From positions 1,550,001 to 1,614,000 of the forward strand of contig NZ_CP054931.1 of the NCBI RefSeq assembly GCF_013364355.1: 64,000 nucleotides of DNA. Reading direction: 5' to 3'. The notes below the pieces were generated by a model. That model was not told the origin of the DNA and did no database searches. It saw nothing but the letters and a program-made list of their open reading frames with translations. This document shows positions 39,535-51,206 of the stretch, piece by piece (positions within the stretch are counted from its first letter, which is position 1; every line of letters starts with the position of its first letter). A program made the translations under genes and the position numbers. Source of the DNA: Stenotrophomonas sp. NA06056. GTDB lineage: Bacteria; Pseudomonadota; Gammaproteobacteria; Xanthomonadales; Xanthomonadaceae.

Positions 39535-40965
39535 CTACGGCGAAGGCTTCGCCAGCGCCTTCGACTTCGCATACAGCCGCTCAGCGGTTTCCTTCTCACC
39601 CAGCACGGCATGACACTCGGCCAGGCTGTCCCACACATTGGCCGAATCCGGATACAGCTCGGTGTTGAGGGCGAACACCTTCAACGCCCTGCGTGCACCA
39701 AGGCTCTCGCGGATGGCATAGCCATCGGTATTGATCGCGCGTTCCAGTTCGTTGGCTGCCATGCCGCTGCTGTCGCGCAACCACCTGCGCAGGGCTGGTG
39801 CAGCGCCTGCATCATCATCCAGCGCATAAGCGATCAGCCGCTCGGCCAGCACTGCATGGGGGAACTCGTTCGGTGCAGCCACCGCCATCGTGCTTTCCAC
39901 CAGTGTGCTCGACCAGACATTGCGGGCACTGCCGTTGGTCAGGTACACGAACACCCAGTAGCCATTGGCCAGCGTGCCCTTGTAGGCCAGTCGTGCACGC
40001 ACGCGGGTGCCGCCATCGTGACCGACCTGGGTGTAGCCGTCGCTGCGGGTGGTGTCCCAGCCGGTGGAGAAGAAATTGCTGCCACCACTGCTCAGCTTCT
40101 GCGGTTGCCACAGTGTTTCCAGCGTTGCCGTGCGTAACAATTTGCCGGTCGCCAGGGCCTGCAGGAAACGATTCATGTCACCCACGGTGGTCTGCAGGTC
40201 GGCATGGCCCCAGCCGTAGTTCGGCCACGGATCTTCGTTGGCGGGCTGCAATGTGCCGTCCTTGCCGATGTACGGCACCGCCGCGTGTTGGCCTGGCACG
40301 CTCGCCACGCCCCAGGAAGTGCGGGTCATCTTCAAAGGCTGCAGGATGCGTTCGCGCGCGATGGCGGGGTAGGGCTTGCGGTAATGCGCTTCCAGCAATG
40401 CGGTCAGCACCAGGTAGTTGGCCTGGGTGTACTGCACGCGGCTGCCGGTGGCGAACTGCATCGGCGCGGCAGCGGCCACCTTCAGCGCAGCAGCAAGATC
40501 CGGAGCCACACCGGTGTAGCCCTTGCTGAGCAGACGATTGTCCGCCCGATCGTAGTACTCGCCGATGCCCGAACTGTGATTGAGAAAGTCGCGCACGGCG
40601 ATCACCTGCCAGACGGCCGGCAGATCCGGCACATAGCGGCTGGCCGGCGCATCCAGATCCACCTTGCCTTGATCCACCAGCTGCATCACCAGCGTGCTGG
40701 TCAGCAGTTTGGCCATCGACTGCGCAGTGAAAACGGAATCGACGGTGGCCGGCGCGTGGGTGGCCGGGTCACGCTCGCCGCTGGCGCCCTGGTACAGCAC
40801 CTGGCCGTTGTGCGCGACCAGCACCGCCTGCCCCGCGATGCCGTACCGATCACGGTTGGTCTGCAGCTGCGCGTCCAACCGGCTGGCCACGTCGGATGGG
40901 GCGGCGAACGCGGCGCCCGGCAGCAGGCAGAGCAGGGCGACGGTGTGGCGAAGCAGTCGGTTCAT
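39535..40965 (-). CDS. Serine hydrolase (class C beta-lactamase/transpeptidase-like) with C-terminal TPR-like extension
   Basis: 476 residues; signal peptide (GAAFA-APSD). The nucleophile motif is SMAK in TAQSMAKLL (SxxK). The second motif position reads YTQANYLVL in place of YxN, and the KTG-like motif is HDGGTRV; class C families vary here, so it is a serine hydrolase/esterase-type protein and not a demonstrated beta-lactamase. The last 100 residues are a TPR-like helical repeat (LKVFALNTELYPDSANVWDSLAECHAVLGEKETAERLY). Not part of a known operon. Confidence 0.85.
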   Translation of the reverse strand: MNRLLRHTVALLCLLPGAAFAAPSDVASRLDAQLQTNRDRYGIAGQAVLVAHNGQVLYQGASGERDPATHAPATVDSVFTAQSMAKLLTSTLVMQLVDQGKVDLDAPASRYVPDLPAVWQVIAVRDFLNHSSGIGEYYDRADNRLLSKGYTGVAPDLAAALKVAAAAPMQFATGSRVQYTQANYLVLTALLEAHYRKPYPAIARERILQPLKMTRTSWGVASVPGQHAAVPYIGKDGTLQPANEDPWPNYGWGHADLQTTVGDMNRFLQALATGKLLRTATLETLWQPQKLSSGGSNFFSTGWDTTRSDGYTQVGHDGGTRVRARLAYKGTLANGYWVFVYLTNGSARNVWSSTLVESTMAVAAPNEFPHAVLAERLIAYALDDDAGAAPALRRWLRDSSGMAANELERAINTDGYAIRESLGARRALKVFALNTELYPDSANVWDSLAECHAVLGEKETAERLYAKSKALAKPSP

Positions 40966-41056
40966 GGCACATCAACCCGAGGGTGAGGCCGCACTATGGA
41001 AATCCCACCGTGGCCGGTCAAGGGCCATCGGTGGGGTGTGCGATGCCGGCCGCGGG

Positions 41057-44000
41057 TCAGCGACCGAACGCCTTCTCCACGCCCAGCAGCACCGACTGGT
41101 CGTTGCCGCTGCTGTTGTCCAGGCGCACCTGGTACTCGGCGCGCAGCATCCAGTCGCTGGCCGTACGCAGGCCGATACCCGCGCCGAGCAGGCCATGGTT
41201 GCGTGACTGCCCATACAACGTGGTGCGGTACAACGGGCCGCCGGGCAGATCGGCGTAACCCAGCCGCGCGTCCTGCGCGCCCTGCAGGTCATGGCCGAAT
41301 TCGGCGCGCAGTTGCGGCGACCACACCGCCTCGTCGCGCTTGATGGCCCAGCGTGCCAGCGCACCCACGGTGGCGGTGGACAAGGTCACCGTCTGCGCCT
41401 GGTAGGCCAGCACGTACACCGCGTCGCCCTGTTCGGTGAAGCCATCCAGCCGTGCACGTGCCGCATCCAGCCGCGCGTAGGGTGTGAACACCAGTGCCTT
41501 GCCGATGAAGCGGTAGCCAGTGGACAGCGAGCCGAACCACTGCGTGCCATCGCGGCTGCCCTGCACCTGGCCGCCGCTGTCGGTTACATGGCGGCGTGAA
41601 TCCAGCGACAGCCACTGGTAGCCCAGCAACGCATCGATGAACACCGCATCGGAAGGCCGGTAGCTGGCGTACAACGCGGCGCTGTAGCTGTCCACCGTGC
41701 TGCGGCTGCCCTTGTTGCCGATATCCGAACTGTCATGGCCGTAGCCGATGCCACCGCCCACCGACAGTTGGCCGCTGATGGCGCGGTCCGCGCCCAAGCT
41801 CAGCCCGGAGGTGGTGAAGTCGGTGCCGCTGTCACGTCCGCCACCGCCTGCCGTGCCGAAGTTCAGTGCGCCGCCGGTCCATAGCGACCATTCGCCGAGC
41901 AGGCCATCGGGCGGCAGGCCGGCTGCGAACGGCGTGGCCGGTGATTGCGCATCGGCCTGCAGCAGATAGCGGCGGCTGGCGTCCTGCAGATCCTGGGGCA
42001 TCGTGTTGCGGGCCGGCTGGCGTGCGGCACGGGCCGAGCCCAGGGTGATGCCGTTGCTGAAACCGGTGCCGTCGCCGCTGTGCAGTTGCTCCAGGCGGCG
42101 CTGGAAGTTGTTGATCTGGCCCAGCGCCATGCGTCGGGTGGCGTCGGCCTGCGCCGACAGGATGCCTCGCACCTCCGCGTCCTGGCTGGGGTCGCTGCGC
42201 GGGGTCACGGTGACGGTGACCGTGCCGGCGGCCGAGGTCGCGTAGGCATTGCTCAGCGTGTAGCTGATCAGTGCGGTACCGCCGAAGGAGGAAGCGGCTT
42301 CGAAGCTCAGCACGTAGCCGTCCGGCGTGGACTGCACGCGTGCGCTGCCCGCCGTGGCCGGCGCGACCGACAGCACATTGGCTGCGGTGAAGGGCCCACC
42401 GCGGGCGGTGCGGCTGAGGTTGATCTGCACGCTCTGTCCGGCCAGTGCACTGGCCGCCACCGCGGCAACCACCGGGGCCGGGTTGACGGTCAGGGTTACC
42501 CGCGCCGGCTGCGAGGCGCCAAAGGCGTTGCTAAGGGTGTAATCGAAGGTGACCACACCGTTGAAATCGGCCGCAGCGGTGTAGCGCAGATCGGTGCCCT
42601 GCACCTGCACGCTGCCGGTGGCAGGCGCAGTGACGATGGCGGCTGCGGTGAAGGGGCCATTGCTGGCACCGTCGGCGGCCTTGAGGGTGACGGTCGTGCC
42701 CGCCAGCACGGTGGCGGTCTGTGTGGCGGCTACCGGCGCTGGCCCTGCGCTGACGGTCACGGTCACCGTGGCCGGCGTGGAGGTGCCGCCCGGACCGGTC
42801 GCGGTGTACTGCAGCGTGTCGGTGCCGAAGTAGTTCTGCGTCGGCGTGTAGGTGATCCGAGTGCCTGCGACCACGGCGCTGCCGTGGGCGGGCGCCTGGG
42901 TGATCGCGAGCTGGCTGATCGGCCCGCTGTCATTGCCGGTCACATCCAGCGTGACGCTGCCGTTGGCGGCGACGGTAGCCGCATCGTCCACCGCGATCGG
43001 TACCGGTTGGGCCAGGTTGATGGTGTAGGCCTGCTGGCCGGTTGCGCCGAAACTGTCGGTCGCTGTGACGGTGAAAGTAGCCGGGCCTGCGCTTGTCGGC
43101 GTGCCGGACAGTACACCGGTCGTCGACAACACCAGGCCGGCGGGCAGGCTGCCGCCGGTGATGGCGAAGCTGTACGGGTTGATGCCACCGGTCACGCTCA
43201 GCGTCGTCGATGGGTAGGCCGCGCCGACCTGCCCGTTGGACAGGGTGAGCGGAGTGAACACGAAGGACGGAGTGATGATGTTGAGAACGAAAGTCCGGGT
43301 AGCGGTCTGCCCGGCCTGGTCTTGAACCTGCACGGTGAAGGGGTAGGTGCCGGACCCCGTGGTTGTGCCGCTGATCAACCCGGCAGGGTTCAGTACCAGC
43401 CCGTTGGGCAGCGCGCCGCCGGTGATGGTGAAGGTGTACGGCTGCGCGCCGCCCTGTGCGATCAGGGTCTGCGAATACGGCACGCCACGCGTCGGACTGG
43501 GCAGTGACGTGGTGGCAATGGTCACCGCGCCGCCGGGAATGGTGATCTGGAATGACTGCGTCACATCCATGGCAGGGTGATATGTGCCGTTGCCTGCCTG
43601 GCGTGCAACGACCGTGCAGCTGCCAGGAGCTTTGGCACGCAACTGGTTGCCATTGACGATGTCGCAGATGTTCACCGTCTGTGAGTCCAGTTGCACCGGC
43701 AGGCCGGACGTGCTGCTTGCGACCAGCGGTGTAGTGGTGCCGAAGTTCAGCGAACCGGGATTGTTGAAGGTGATGTACTGCGTGATCTGCGGTGTGATTG
43801 GGGGCGAGGGCATCGATGCCGGACTATCGCCATCGGCATTGCGTGCGGTGACGGTGAAGGTGTAGGTGGTGCCGCGGGTCAGGCCGTTGACCGTTATCGG
43901 ACTGGCGGCACCGGTCGCGATCAGGCCCTCGGGACTGGAAGTGACGGTGTAATCGAGGATCTGGCTTCCCCCTGTGTTGCCCGGTGCGCTGAAGCCCACG

Positions 44001-44194
44001 ACTACCGAGGCGGGTGTGGCCGCGCTGCCGCCTGACGTGCTTACGCTGGTGACGGTTGGCGCATCGGGCACGGCCGCCTGGCTGCTGGCTGGTGCCAGAC
44101 TGCACAGGATCAGGAACACCAGCGCCAGCAACGGCACCACGACTGACTTGCGGCCCAGCGCGCCTGCGCCGTTCCGTTCGAAGAATCCGAACAT
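41057..44194 (-). CDS. Large Ig-like-repeat autotransporter
   Basis: 1045 residues from ATG 44194 (frame extends ten codons upstream). Signal peptide (SSQAAV). Then an FN3-like module (PDAPTVTSVSTSGGSA... GLTRGTTYTFTVTARNADGDSP), two putative-Ig (He_PIG) repeats, each with GGALPNGLVLN or GGSLPAGLVLS and TYPFTVQVQD, and about three cadherin-like Ig modules (such as ITYTPTQNYFGTDTLQYTA). The last 280 residues form an autotransporter beta-barrel (SGLSLGADRAISGQLSVGGG, then FTPYARLDAARARLDGF). Expected surface exposure or adhesion, host not determined. Typical length for the family. Confidence 0.85.
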   Translation of the reverse strand: MFGFFERNGAGALGRKSVVVPLLALVFLILCSLAPASSQAAVPDAPTVTSVSTSGGSAATPASVVVGFSAPGNTGGSQILDYTVTSSPEGLIATGAASPITVNGLTRGTTYTFTVTARNADGDSPASMPSPPITPQITQYITFNNPGSLNFGTTTPLVASSTSGLPVQLDSQTVNICDIVNGNQLRAKAPGSCTVVARQAGNGTYHPAMDVTQSFQITIPGGAVTIATTSLPSPTRGVPYSQTLIAQGGAQPYTFTITGGALPNGLVLNPAGLISGTTTGSGTYPFTVQVQDQAGQTATRTFVLNIITPSFVFTPLTLSNGQVGAAYPSTTLSVTGGINPYSFAITGGSLPAGLVLSTTGVLSGTPTSAGPATFTVTATDSFGATGQQAYTINLAQPVPIAVDDAATVAANGSVTLDVTGNDSGPISQLAITQAPAHGSAVVAGTRITYTPTQNYFGTDTLQYTATGPGGTSTPATVTVTVSAGPAPVAATQTATVLAGTTVTLKAADGASNGPFTAAAIVTAPATGSVQVQGTDLRYTAAADFNGVVTFDYTLSNAFGASQPARVTLTVNPAPVVAAVAASALAGQSVQINLSRTARGGPFTAANVLSVAPATAGSARVQSTPDGYVLSFEAASSFGGTALISYTLSNAYATSAAGTVTVTVTPRSDPSQDAEVRGILSAQADATRRMALGQINNFQRRLEQLHSGDGTGFSNGITLGSARAARQPARNTMPQDLQDASRRYLLQADAQSPATPFAAGLPPDGLLGEWSLWTGGALNFGTAGGGGRDSGTDFTTSGLSLGADRAISGQLSVGGGIGYGHDSSDIGNKGSRSTVDSYSAALYASYRPSDAVFIDALLGYQWLSLDSRRHVTDSGGQVQGSRDGTQWFGSLSTGYRFIGKALVFTPYARLDAARARLDGFTEQGDAVYVLAYQAQTVTLSTATVGALARWAIKRDEAVWSPQLRAEFGHDLQGAQDARLGYADLPGGPLYRTTLYGQSRNHGLLGAGIGLRTASDWMLRAEYQVRLDNSSGNDQSVLLGVEKAFGR

Positions 44195-44398
44195 GTATCC
44201 CCCTGGTGCGGACCGCCGCCGCATCGGACAACGCGCCCCCTGCGTGTCGACAACATCCGCTGTGATCGATGTTTCCCCTGGCCTGCGTGGGGCGGGCCGA
44301 GTGCATCATACCCAAACGCCCGCCATACGCGAGGTTGGTCACATTATCGGCGGCAGCAGCGCGGTACCGACCGACGGCGGGGTTGCGTCGCAGGGAGG

Positions 44399-44455
44399 TG
44401 CCGGCCAGCGGCCGGCACTACCACATGTTCCGGAAGTGCCGGCCTCAGGCCGGCA
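44399..44455. repeat. Two SMAG/REP palindromes between the autotransporter and hutU
   Basis: 44399-44421 minus-oriented (TGCCGGCC-AGC-GGCCGGCA-CTAC), and 44437-44455 TGCCGGCC-TCA-GGCCGGCA with GAAG in place of GTAG. They end just before the hutU stop and probably serve as its transcript end. Confidence 0.85.
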
Positions 44456-44463
44456 ACCCCGCA

Positions 44464-46127
<1,664 letters not shown>

Positions 46128-46131
<4 letters not shown>

Positions 46132-46982
46132 GCGGCGCTCCGGTTCGTAGCGAATTCAAGGCAGGCATTGAGCACCTGCGCCAGGGTGTGGCGCAGCGGT
46201 GCGGCGTGGTCGGGGTCGAGCGGGGTGGGCCAGCTGTGCTCGTCCACCTGGTCGGGCAGGGGCTCGTGCATGTAGCCGCGGCAGGCCAGTTCCATCTGCA
46301 GGCTGTGCACGCCGCCGGCGACGTTGCTGTAGTGGCGGGTGATCCAGCCACCCTTGAAGCGGCCGTTGCGCACGTGGCTCATGCCGCTGATCTTCAGCAG
46401 GTTTTCCACCACATCACTCAGTGCGTTGTCGCACGACGTGTCCGGTGCACCGGACGGTCCGGCAGTGCCGAGGTTGAACTGCGGCAGCTCGCCATCGAAC
46501 AGGTGCGGAATATGCGAGCGGATCGAATGCGCGTCGTACACCACCACCGTACCGTGCTGCGCGCGCAGGCGGGTGATCTGTGCGGCCAGCGCATCGTGGT
46601 AGGGCAGGAAATACGTGTCGCGGCGCCGAGCAATCTCGGCTTCATCCGGCTCGCGTCCAGCGTGATAGAGCGGCTGGTTGTCGAAGGTGGTCAGCGGGCA
46701 CAGGCCGGTGGTGTTCTGGCCCGGGTACAGCGACACGCCGCTGGGATCGCGATTGAGGTCGATCACCGAACGCGAGATCGCTGAGCGCACCGTGGTCGCA
46801 CCCATGCCACGTACGAAGTCATACAGCTCATGCACCCACCAGTCGGCATCGCGACGCGCCAGCCACGGCGAGTGGTAATCGCCGATCAGGTCATGCGGCA
46901 GCTCGCTGCCGGTATGCGGGAAGCTGACGATGAGGGGGGCGTCGCCCTCGTGTACCGTCAGCCATTCGGGATGGGTATTCAT
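46128..46982 (-). CDS. hutG: N-formylglutamate deformylase
   Basis: Releases formate from N-formylglutamate, the last step of the five-step (formimidoylglutamate deiminase) Hut route. 284 residues; metal-binding [14 protein letters not shown] near the N-terminus and the Asp/His pair in [13 protein letters not shown]. Overlaps hutH and hutU by four bases each. Its presence with hutF shows the route ends in glutamate plus formate and ammonia. Confidence 0.95.
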
Positions 46983-48520
46983 ACCTGCGGTTCCACGGTT
47001 GGCAGCAGCTCATCCAAGCCCTGTGCCAGCGCGCCGCTGCGCACCAGGTTCGTGGCGGTCACCATGTCCGGATGGAAGTAGCGGTCTTCTTCCAGCGTCG
47101 GCACCTGCGCGCGCAGGGTGGCGCGCACGGATTCCAGCGCGGCACTGGAGCGCAGCGGCGCATGGAAATCGCAGCCCTGCGCGGCAGCCAGCAGCTCGAT
47201 GCCGATCACGTTGGCCGCGTTCTCGGCCATCTGCATCAGCCGGCGTGCGCCATGCGCGGCCATCGACACATGGTCTTCCTGGTTGGCCGATGTCGGGATC
47301 GAATCGACGCTGGCCGGGTAGGCGCGCTGCTTGTTTTCCGAAACCAGCGCCGCAGCGGTCACCTGCGGAATCATGAAGCCGGAATTCAGGCCCGGTCGCG
47401 GGGTCAGGAACGCGGGCAGGCCGGACAGTGCCGGGTCCACCAGCATCGCCAGGCGGCGCTCGCTGATCGAGCCGATCTCGCACACCGCCATCGCCAGCAT
47501 GTCGGCGGCAAAGGCCACCGGCTCGGCGTGGAAGTTGCCGCCGGACAGCGCCTCACCGGTATCGGTGAACACCAGCGGATTGTCGGACACGCCATTGGCT
47601 TCGATTTCCAGCGTGGTCGCAGCCTGGCGCAGGATGTCCAGCGCCGCGCCCATCACCTGCGGTTGGCAGCGCAGGCAGTACGGGTCCTGCACGCGCACGT
47701 CGTTGTCGCGGTGCGATTCGCGGATGCCCGAGTCCAGCATCAGCGTACGCAGGGCGGCAGCGGTGGCGATCTGCCCGCGCTGGCCACGCAGGGCATGGAT
47801 GCGCGGATCGAACGGCGTGTCCGAGCCCTTGGCTGCTTCCACTGACAGCGCGCCGGTGACCAGTGCGGCCTGGAACACGGTTTCGATTTCAAACAGACCG
47901 GCCAGTGCGTAGGCGGTGGAGAACTGGGTGCCGTTGAGCAGGGCCAGGCCTTCCTTCGCGCCCAGTTCCACCGGCTGCAGGCCGGCACGTGCCAGTGCTT
48001 CCGCGGCGGGCAGGCGCTCATCGCCAACGAAGGCCTCGCCTACGCCGATCATCACGCTGGCCAGGTGCGAGAGCGGCGCGAGGTCGCCCGAAGCACCGAC
48101 CGATCCCTGTGCCGGCACCACCGGCAGCACGCCCTTCACCAGCATCGCTTCCAGCAGCAACAGCGTTTCTTCGCGTACGCCGGAAGCACCCTGGGCCAGG
48201 CTGACCAGCTTCAACGCCATCATCAGCCGCACTACATTCGCCGGCATCGGCTCGCCCACCCCCGCGGCGTGCGAAAGCACGATATTCCGCTGCAGGGTGG
48301 CCAGGTCCTCGCGCTCGATGCGCACGCTGGCCAGCTTGCCGAAACCGGTGTTGATGCCATACACCGGCGCGCCCTTGGCGACGATGGCGGCCACCGTTGC
48401 GGCGCTCGCGCGCACCGCCGGCAACGCGGCCGGATCTAGCGACAGCGGCGCACCGCGATAGACCTGCCGCCACTGGGCAAGGGTGACATGGCCGGGGCGA
48501 AGAACCAGGGTGTTGCTCAT
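46979..48520 (-). CDS. hutH: Histidine ammonia-lyase
   Basis: Deaminates histidine to urocanate using an MIO cofactor made from Ala-Ser-Gly at residues 143-145 ([14 protein letters not shown]). 513 residues, usual length. GGAG six bases before ATG 48520 sets the start; a longer frame to 48724 overlaps hutI. Four-base overlaps link it to hutI and hutG. Confidence 0.97.
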   Translation of the reverse strand: MSNTLVLRPGHVTLAQWRQVYRGAPLSLDPAALPAVRASAATVAAIVAKGAPVYGINTGFGKLASVRIEREDLATLQRNIVLSHAAGVGEPMPANVVRLMMALKLVSLAQGASGVREETLLLLEAMLVKGVLPVVPAQGSVGASGDLAPLSHLASVMIGVGEAFVGDERLPAAEALARAGLQPVELGAKEGLALLNGTQFSTAYALAGLFEIETVFQAALVTGALSVEAAKGSDTPFDPRIHALRGQRGQIATAAALRTLMLDSGIRESHRDNDVRVQDPYCLRCQPQVMGAALDILRQAATTLEIEANGVSDNPLVFTDTGEALSGGNFHAEPVAFAADMLAMAVCEIGSISERRLAMLVDPALSGLPAFLTPRPGLNSGFMIPQVTAAALVSENKQRAYPASVDSIPTSANQEDHVSMAAHGARRLMQMAENAANVIGIELLAAAQGCDFHAPLRSSAALESVRATLRAQVPTLEEDRYFHPDMVTATNLVRSGALAQGLDELLPTVEPQV

Positions 48521-49740
48521 GTGTTGCTCCAGGAGACAGGCAGGTCGGGCTGTCCGCGCAGTACGCGCGCGTGCAGCGGGTTGAATCCAATGCGATAGAC
48601 CAGGTCGGCGGGCGCGTCGATGTCCCAGATCGCCAGGTCGCAGTCCATACCGACGGCGAGGCGGCCGATGCGTTCGCCATGGCCCAGCGCGCGCGCCGCT
48701 TCGCGAGTGAAGCCGGCGATGCATTCGTCCACGGTCAGGCGGAACAGGGTGGCGCCCAAGTTCATCGCCAGCAGCGGGCTGGTCAGCGGCGAGGTGCCCG
48801 GGTTGCTGTCGGTGGCCAGCGCCAGCGGCACGCCGGCCGCGCGCAGCGCAGCGATCGGCGGCAGGCTGGTGTCGCGGGTGAAATAGAACGCGCCGGGCAG
48901 CAGCACGGCGACGGTACCGGCGGCGGCCATCGCGGCAATGCCGGCGTCGTCCAGATGCTCGATGTGGTCAGCCGACAGCGCACCGAAGCCGGCCGCCAGT
49001 TCGGCACCATGCTGGTTGCTCAACTGTTCGGCATGGATCTTGATCGCCAGCCCGTGCGCGCGCGCTGCTTCGAAGACCTGACGGGCCTGTGCCGGCGAAA
49101 ACGCGATGTTCTCGCAGAAGATGTCCACGGCCTCGGCCAGGCCTTCGGCAGCGATGGCGGGGATCATCACCTCGCACACCTCGTCGGTGTATTCCTGTGC
49201 CTCGCGGCCCGGCGGAACCGCGTGTGCCCCCAAGAAGGTCGGCACCACGTTCACCCGGCATTCTTCGCCCAGCGCACGGGCCACCTGCAGCTGCTTGCGC
49301 TCGTCCTGCAGGGTCAGGCCGTAGCCGGATTTGATCTCGATGGTGGTCACGCCTTCGGCGCGCATCGCCAGCAGGCGAGGGCGGCTCTCGTGTGCCAACT
49401 GCTCTGGCGAGGCAGCGCGGGTAGCGCGTACCGTGGAGACAATGCCGCCGCCGGCACGGGCGATCTCGGCATAGCTCACGCCCTGCAGGCGCTGCTCGAA
49501 TTCGTTGGCGCGGTTGCCGGCGTAGACCAGGTGGGTGTGGCAGTCGATCAGCCCCGGCGACACCCAGCGGCCTTCGCCGTCGATGCGGGTGGTCGGCTGC
49601 AGGTGGGCATCGCTGCCGGCGGGGCCGACATGCACGATGCGGCCATCGGTGGCGGCCAGTACTGCATCGCGAAGGACACCCAACCCCTCGCCATCGAGGG
49701 TCATCAGGTGGACGTTGGACCAGAGGGTATCGACGTGCAT
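48517..49740 (-). CDS. hutI: Imidazolonepropionase
   Basis: Hydrolyses imidazolonepropionate to formimidoylglutamate. 407 residues from ATG 49740 (a GTG at 49749 is an alternative). Metal site [15 protein letters not shown] near the N-terminus, active-site regions with [16 protein letters not shown] and [13 protein letters not shown], and [11 protein letters not shown] near the C-terminus. First gene of the leftward hut unit; start lies in the 68-base divergent gap with hutF. Confidence 0.95.
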   Translation of the reverse strand: MHVDTLWSNVHLMTLDGEGLGVLRDAVLAATDGRIVHVGPAGSDAHLQPTTRIDGEGRWVSPGLIDCHTHLVYAGNRANEFEQRLQGVSYAEIARAGGGIVSTVRATRAASPEQLAHESRPRLLAMRAEGVTTIEIKSGYGLTLQDERKQLQVARALGEECRVNVVPTFLGAHAVPPGREAQEYTDEVCEVMIPAIAAEGLAEAVDIFCENIAFSPAQARQVFEAARAHGLAIKIHAEQLSNQHGAELAAGFGALSADHIEHLDDAGIAAMAAAGTVAVLLPGAFYFTRDTSLPPIAALRAAGVPLALATDSNPGTSPLTSPLLAMNLGATLFRLTVDECIAGFTREAARALGHGERIGRLAVGMDCDLAIWDIDAPADLVYRIGFNPLHARVLRGQPDLPVSWSNT

Positions 49741-49763
49741 GGCATCCACAACGCGGCTGTGCT

Positions 49764-49782
49764 TATATGTCTATACAATATA
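49764..49782. promoter_or_regulatory. Putative HutC operator and divergent hut promoter
   Basis: AT-rich near-palindrome TATATGTCTATACAATATA in the 68-base hutI/hutF gap. TACAAT at 49774-49779 fits a -10 for hutF. The TGTCTATACA core resembles sites bound by GntR-type HutC; hutC is next to hutF. Prediction only. Confidence 0.6.
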
Positions 49783-49807
49783 GGCGTCCAATTCGGGTTG
49801 TCCAGCC

Positions 49808-51178
49808 ATGTCCGATTCGCGTTCCCCGCACTCCTTCCATGCCGCCCACGCCTTGCTGGCTGACGGCTGGGCCGCCGATGTCCGCCTGCAGGTGCAGGAG
49901 GGGCGCATCGCCGCGATCACGCGCGGGCAGGCGGCGCAGGATGGCGATACCCGCGTGGGCATCCTGGTGCCGGGCCTGCCGAACCTGCACAGCCACGCCT
50001 TCCAGCGCGGCATGGCGGGGCTGACCGAGATCGGGGGCGGCGACGGTGACAGCTTCTGGAGCTGGCGCGAACTGATGTACCGCTTCCTGGCCCATCTGCG
50101 TCCGGACGCAGTGCAGGCCATCGCCGCCCAGGCCTACATGGAGATGCTGGAAAGCGGCTTCACCCGCGTCGGCGAATTCCACTACCTGCACCACGATGCC
50201 GATGGCCGCCCCTACGCCAACCGCGCCGAAATGAGCGTGCAGATTGCCGCGGCGGCCGAGCAGACTGGCATCGGCCTGACCCTGCTGCCGGTGTTCTACG
50301 CACACGCCGATTTCGGTGGCGCGCCGCCGAACCCGGCACAGCGCCGCCTGATTCACGACGTGGACGGGTTCGCGCAGCTGCTCGATGGCGCCCGCACCGC
50401 GCTGACCACGCTGCCCGATGCGGTGCTCGGCATTGCCCCGCACAGCCTGCGCGCGGTGACCGGCGACGAGCTGAGCGCGCTGCTGCCGCTGACCGACGGC
50501 CCGGTTCATATCCATATCGCCGAGCAGGTGCGCGAGGTCGAGGCCTGCCTGGCGTGGAGTGGCAGGCGCCCGGTGCAGTGGCTGTACGAACATGCCCCGG
50601 TCGATGCGCGTTGGTGCCTGGTGCACGCCACCCACATCACCGACGACGAGCGTGCGCAGATGGTCGCCAGCAAAGCCGTGGCCGGCCTGTGTCCGATTAC
50701 CGAAGCCAACCTGGGCGACGGCCTGTTCCCGATGCAAGCGTTTGCGCGCGAGGGTGGGCGCTTCGGCGTCGGCTCCGATTCCAATGTGCTGATCGATGCC
50801 GCAGAAGAACTGCGCCTGCTGGAATACGGCCAGCGCCTGACCCTGCGCGGTCGCAACGTGCTGGCCCCGGATGCCGGCCGCAGCACCGGGCGCTTCCTGT
50901 TTGAAGGGGCGCTGCAGGGCGGTGCACAGGCGCTTGGCGTGGCTGCCGGCCTGCAGGTGGGTGCCAGCGCTGACATGGTTGAACTGGATGCTGCGCACCC
51001 CGCGTTGCAGGCGCGACACGGTGACGCATGGCTTGACAGCTGGGTGTTCGCCGCACGTAATGGCGCGCTGCGATCGGTCTGGCGCCATGGCCGCCAGTGC
51101 GTGGCCGACGGCCGCCACGTGCAGCGCGAGGCGATCACCACCGCCTTCGCCGCTGCCCTGCGTGGCGTGCTGGGCTGA
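49808..51178 (+). CDS. hutF: Formimidoylglutamate deiminase
   Basis: Converts N-formimidoyl-L-glutamate to N-formyl-L-glutamate plus ammonia. 456 residues of the amidohydrolase fold: VPGLPNLHSHAFQRGMAG (metal His pair), HIHIAEQVREVEA, LVHATHITDDE and GVGSDSNVLID. Divergent from hutI and 28 bases before hutC on the same strand. It defines the five-enzyme Hut variant with hutG. Confidence 0.96.
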   Translation: MSDSRSPHSFHAAHALLADGWAADVRLQVQEGRIAAITRGQAAQDGDTRVGILVPGLPNLHSHAFQRGMAGLTEIGGGDGDSFWSWRELMYRFLAHLRPDAVQAIAAQAYMEMLESGFTRVGEFHYLHHDADGRPYANRAEMSVQIAAAAEQTGIGLTLLPVFYAHADFGGAPPNPAQRRLIHDVDGFAQLLDGARTALTTLPDAVLGIAPHSLRAVTGDELSALLPLTDGPVHIHIAEQVREVEACLAWSGRRPVQWLYEHAPVDARWCLVHATHITDDERAQMVASKAVAGLCPITEANLGDGLFPMQAFAREGGRFGVGSDSNVLIDAAEELRLLEYGQRLTLRGRNVLAPDAGRSTGRFLFEGALQGGAQALGVAAGLQVGASADMVELDAAHPALQARHGDAWLDSWVFAARNGALRSVWRHGRQCVADGRHVQREAITTAFAAALRGVLG

Positions 51179-51206
51179 TCGCCTCCCACCATCGAGACCC
51201 CACTAC

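Noticed and set aside
39535..40965. Beta-lactamase resistance gene
   Set aside because: Only the SxxK motif fits; second motif differs and a TPR-like extension is attached, so a serine hydrolase call is safer.
41945..43507. A 520-codon rightward frame opposite the autotransporter
   Set aside because: Gly/Arg-rich antisense product with no motifs; the leftward frame has clear Ig and barrel features.
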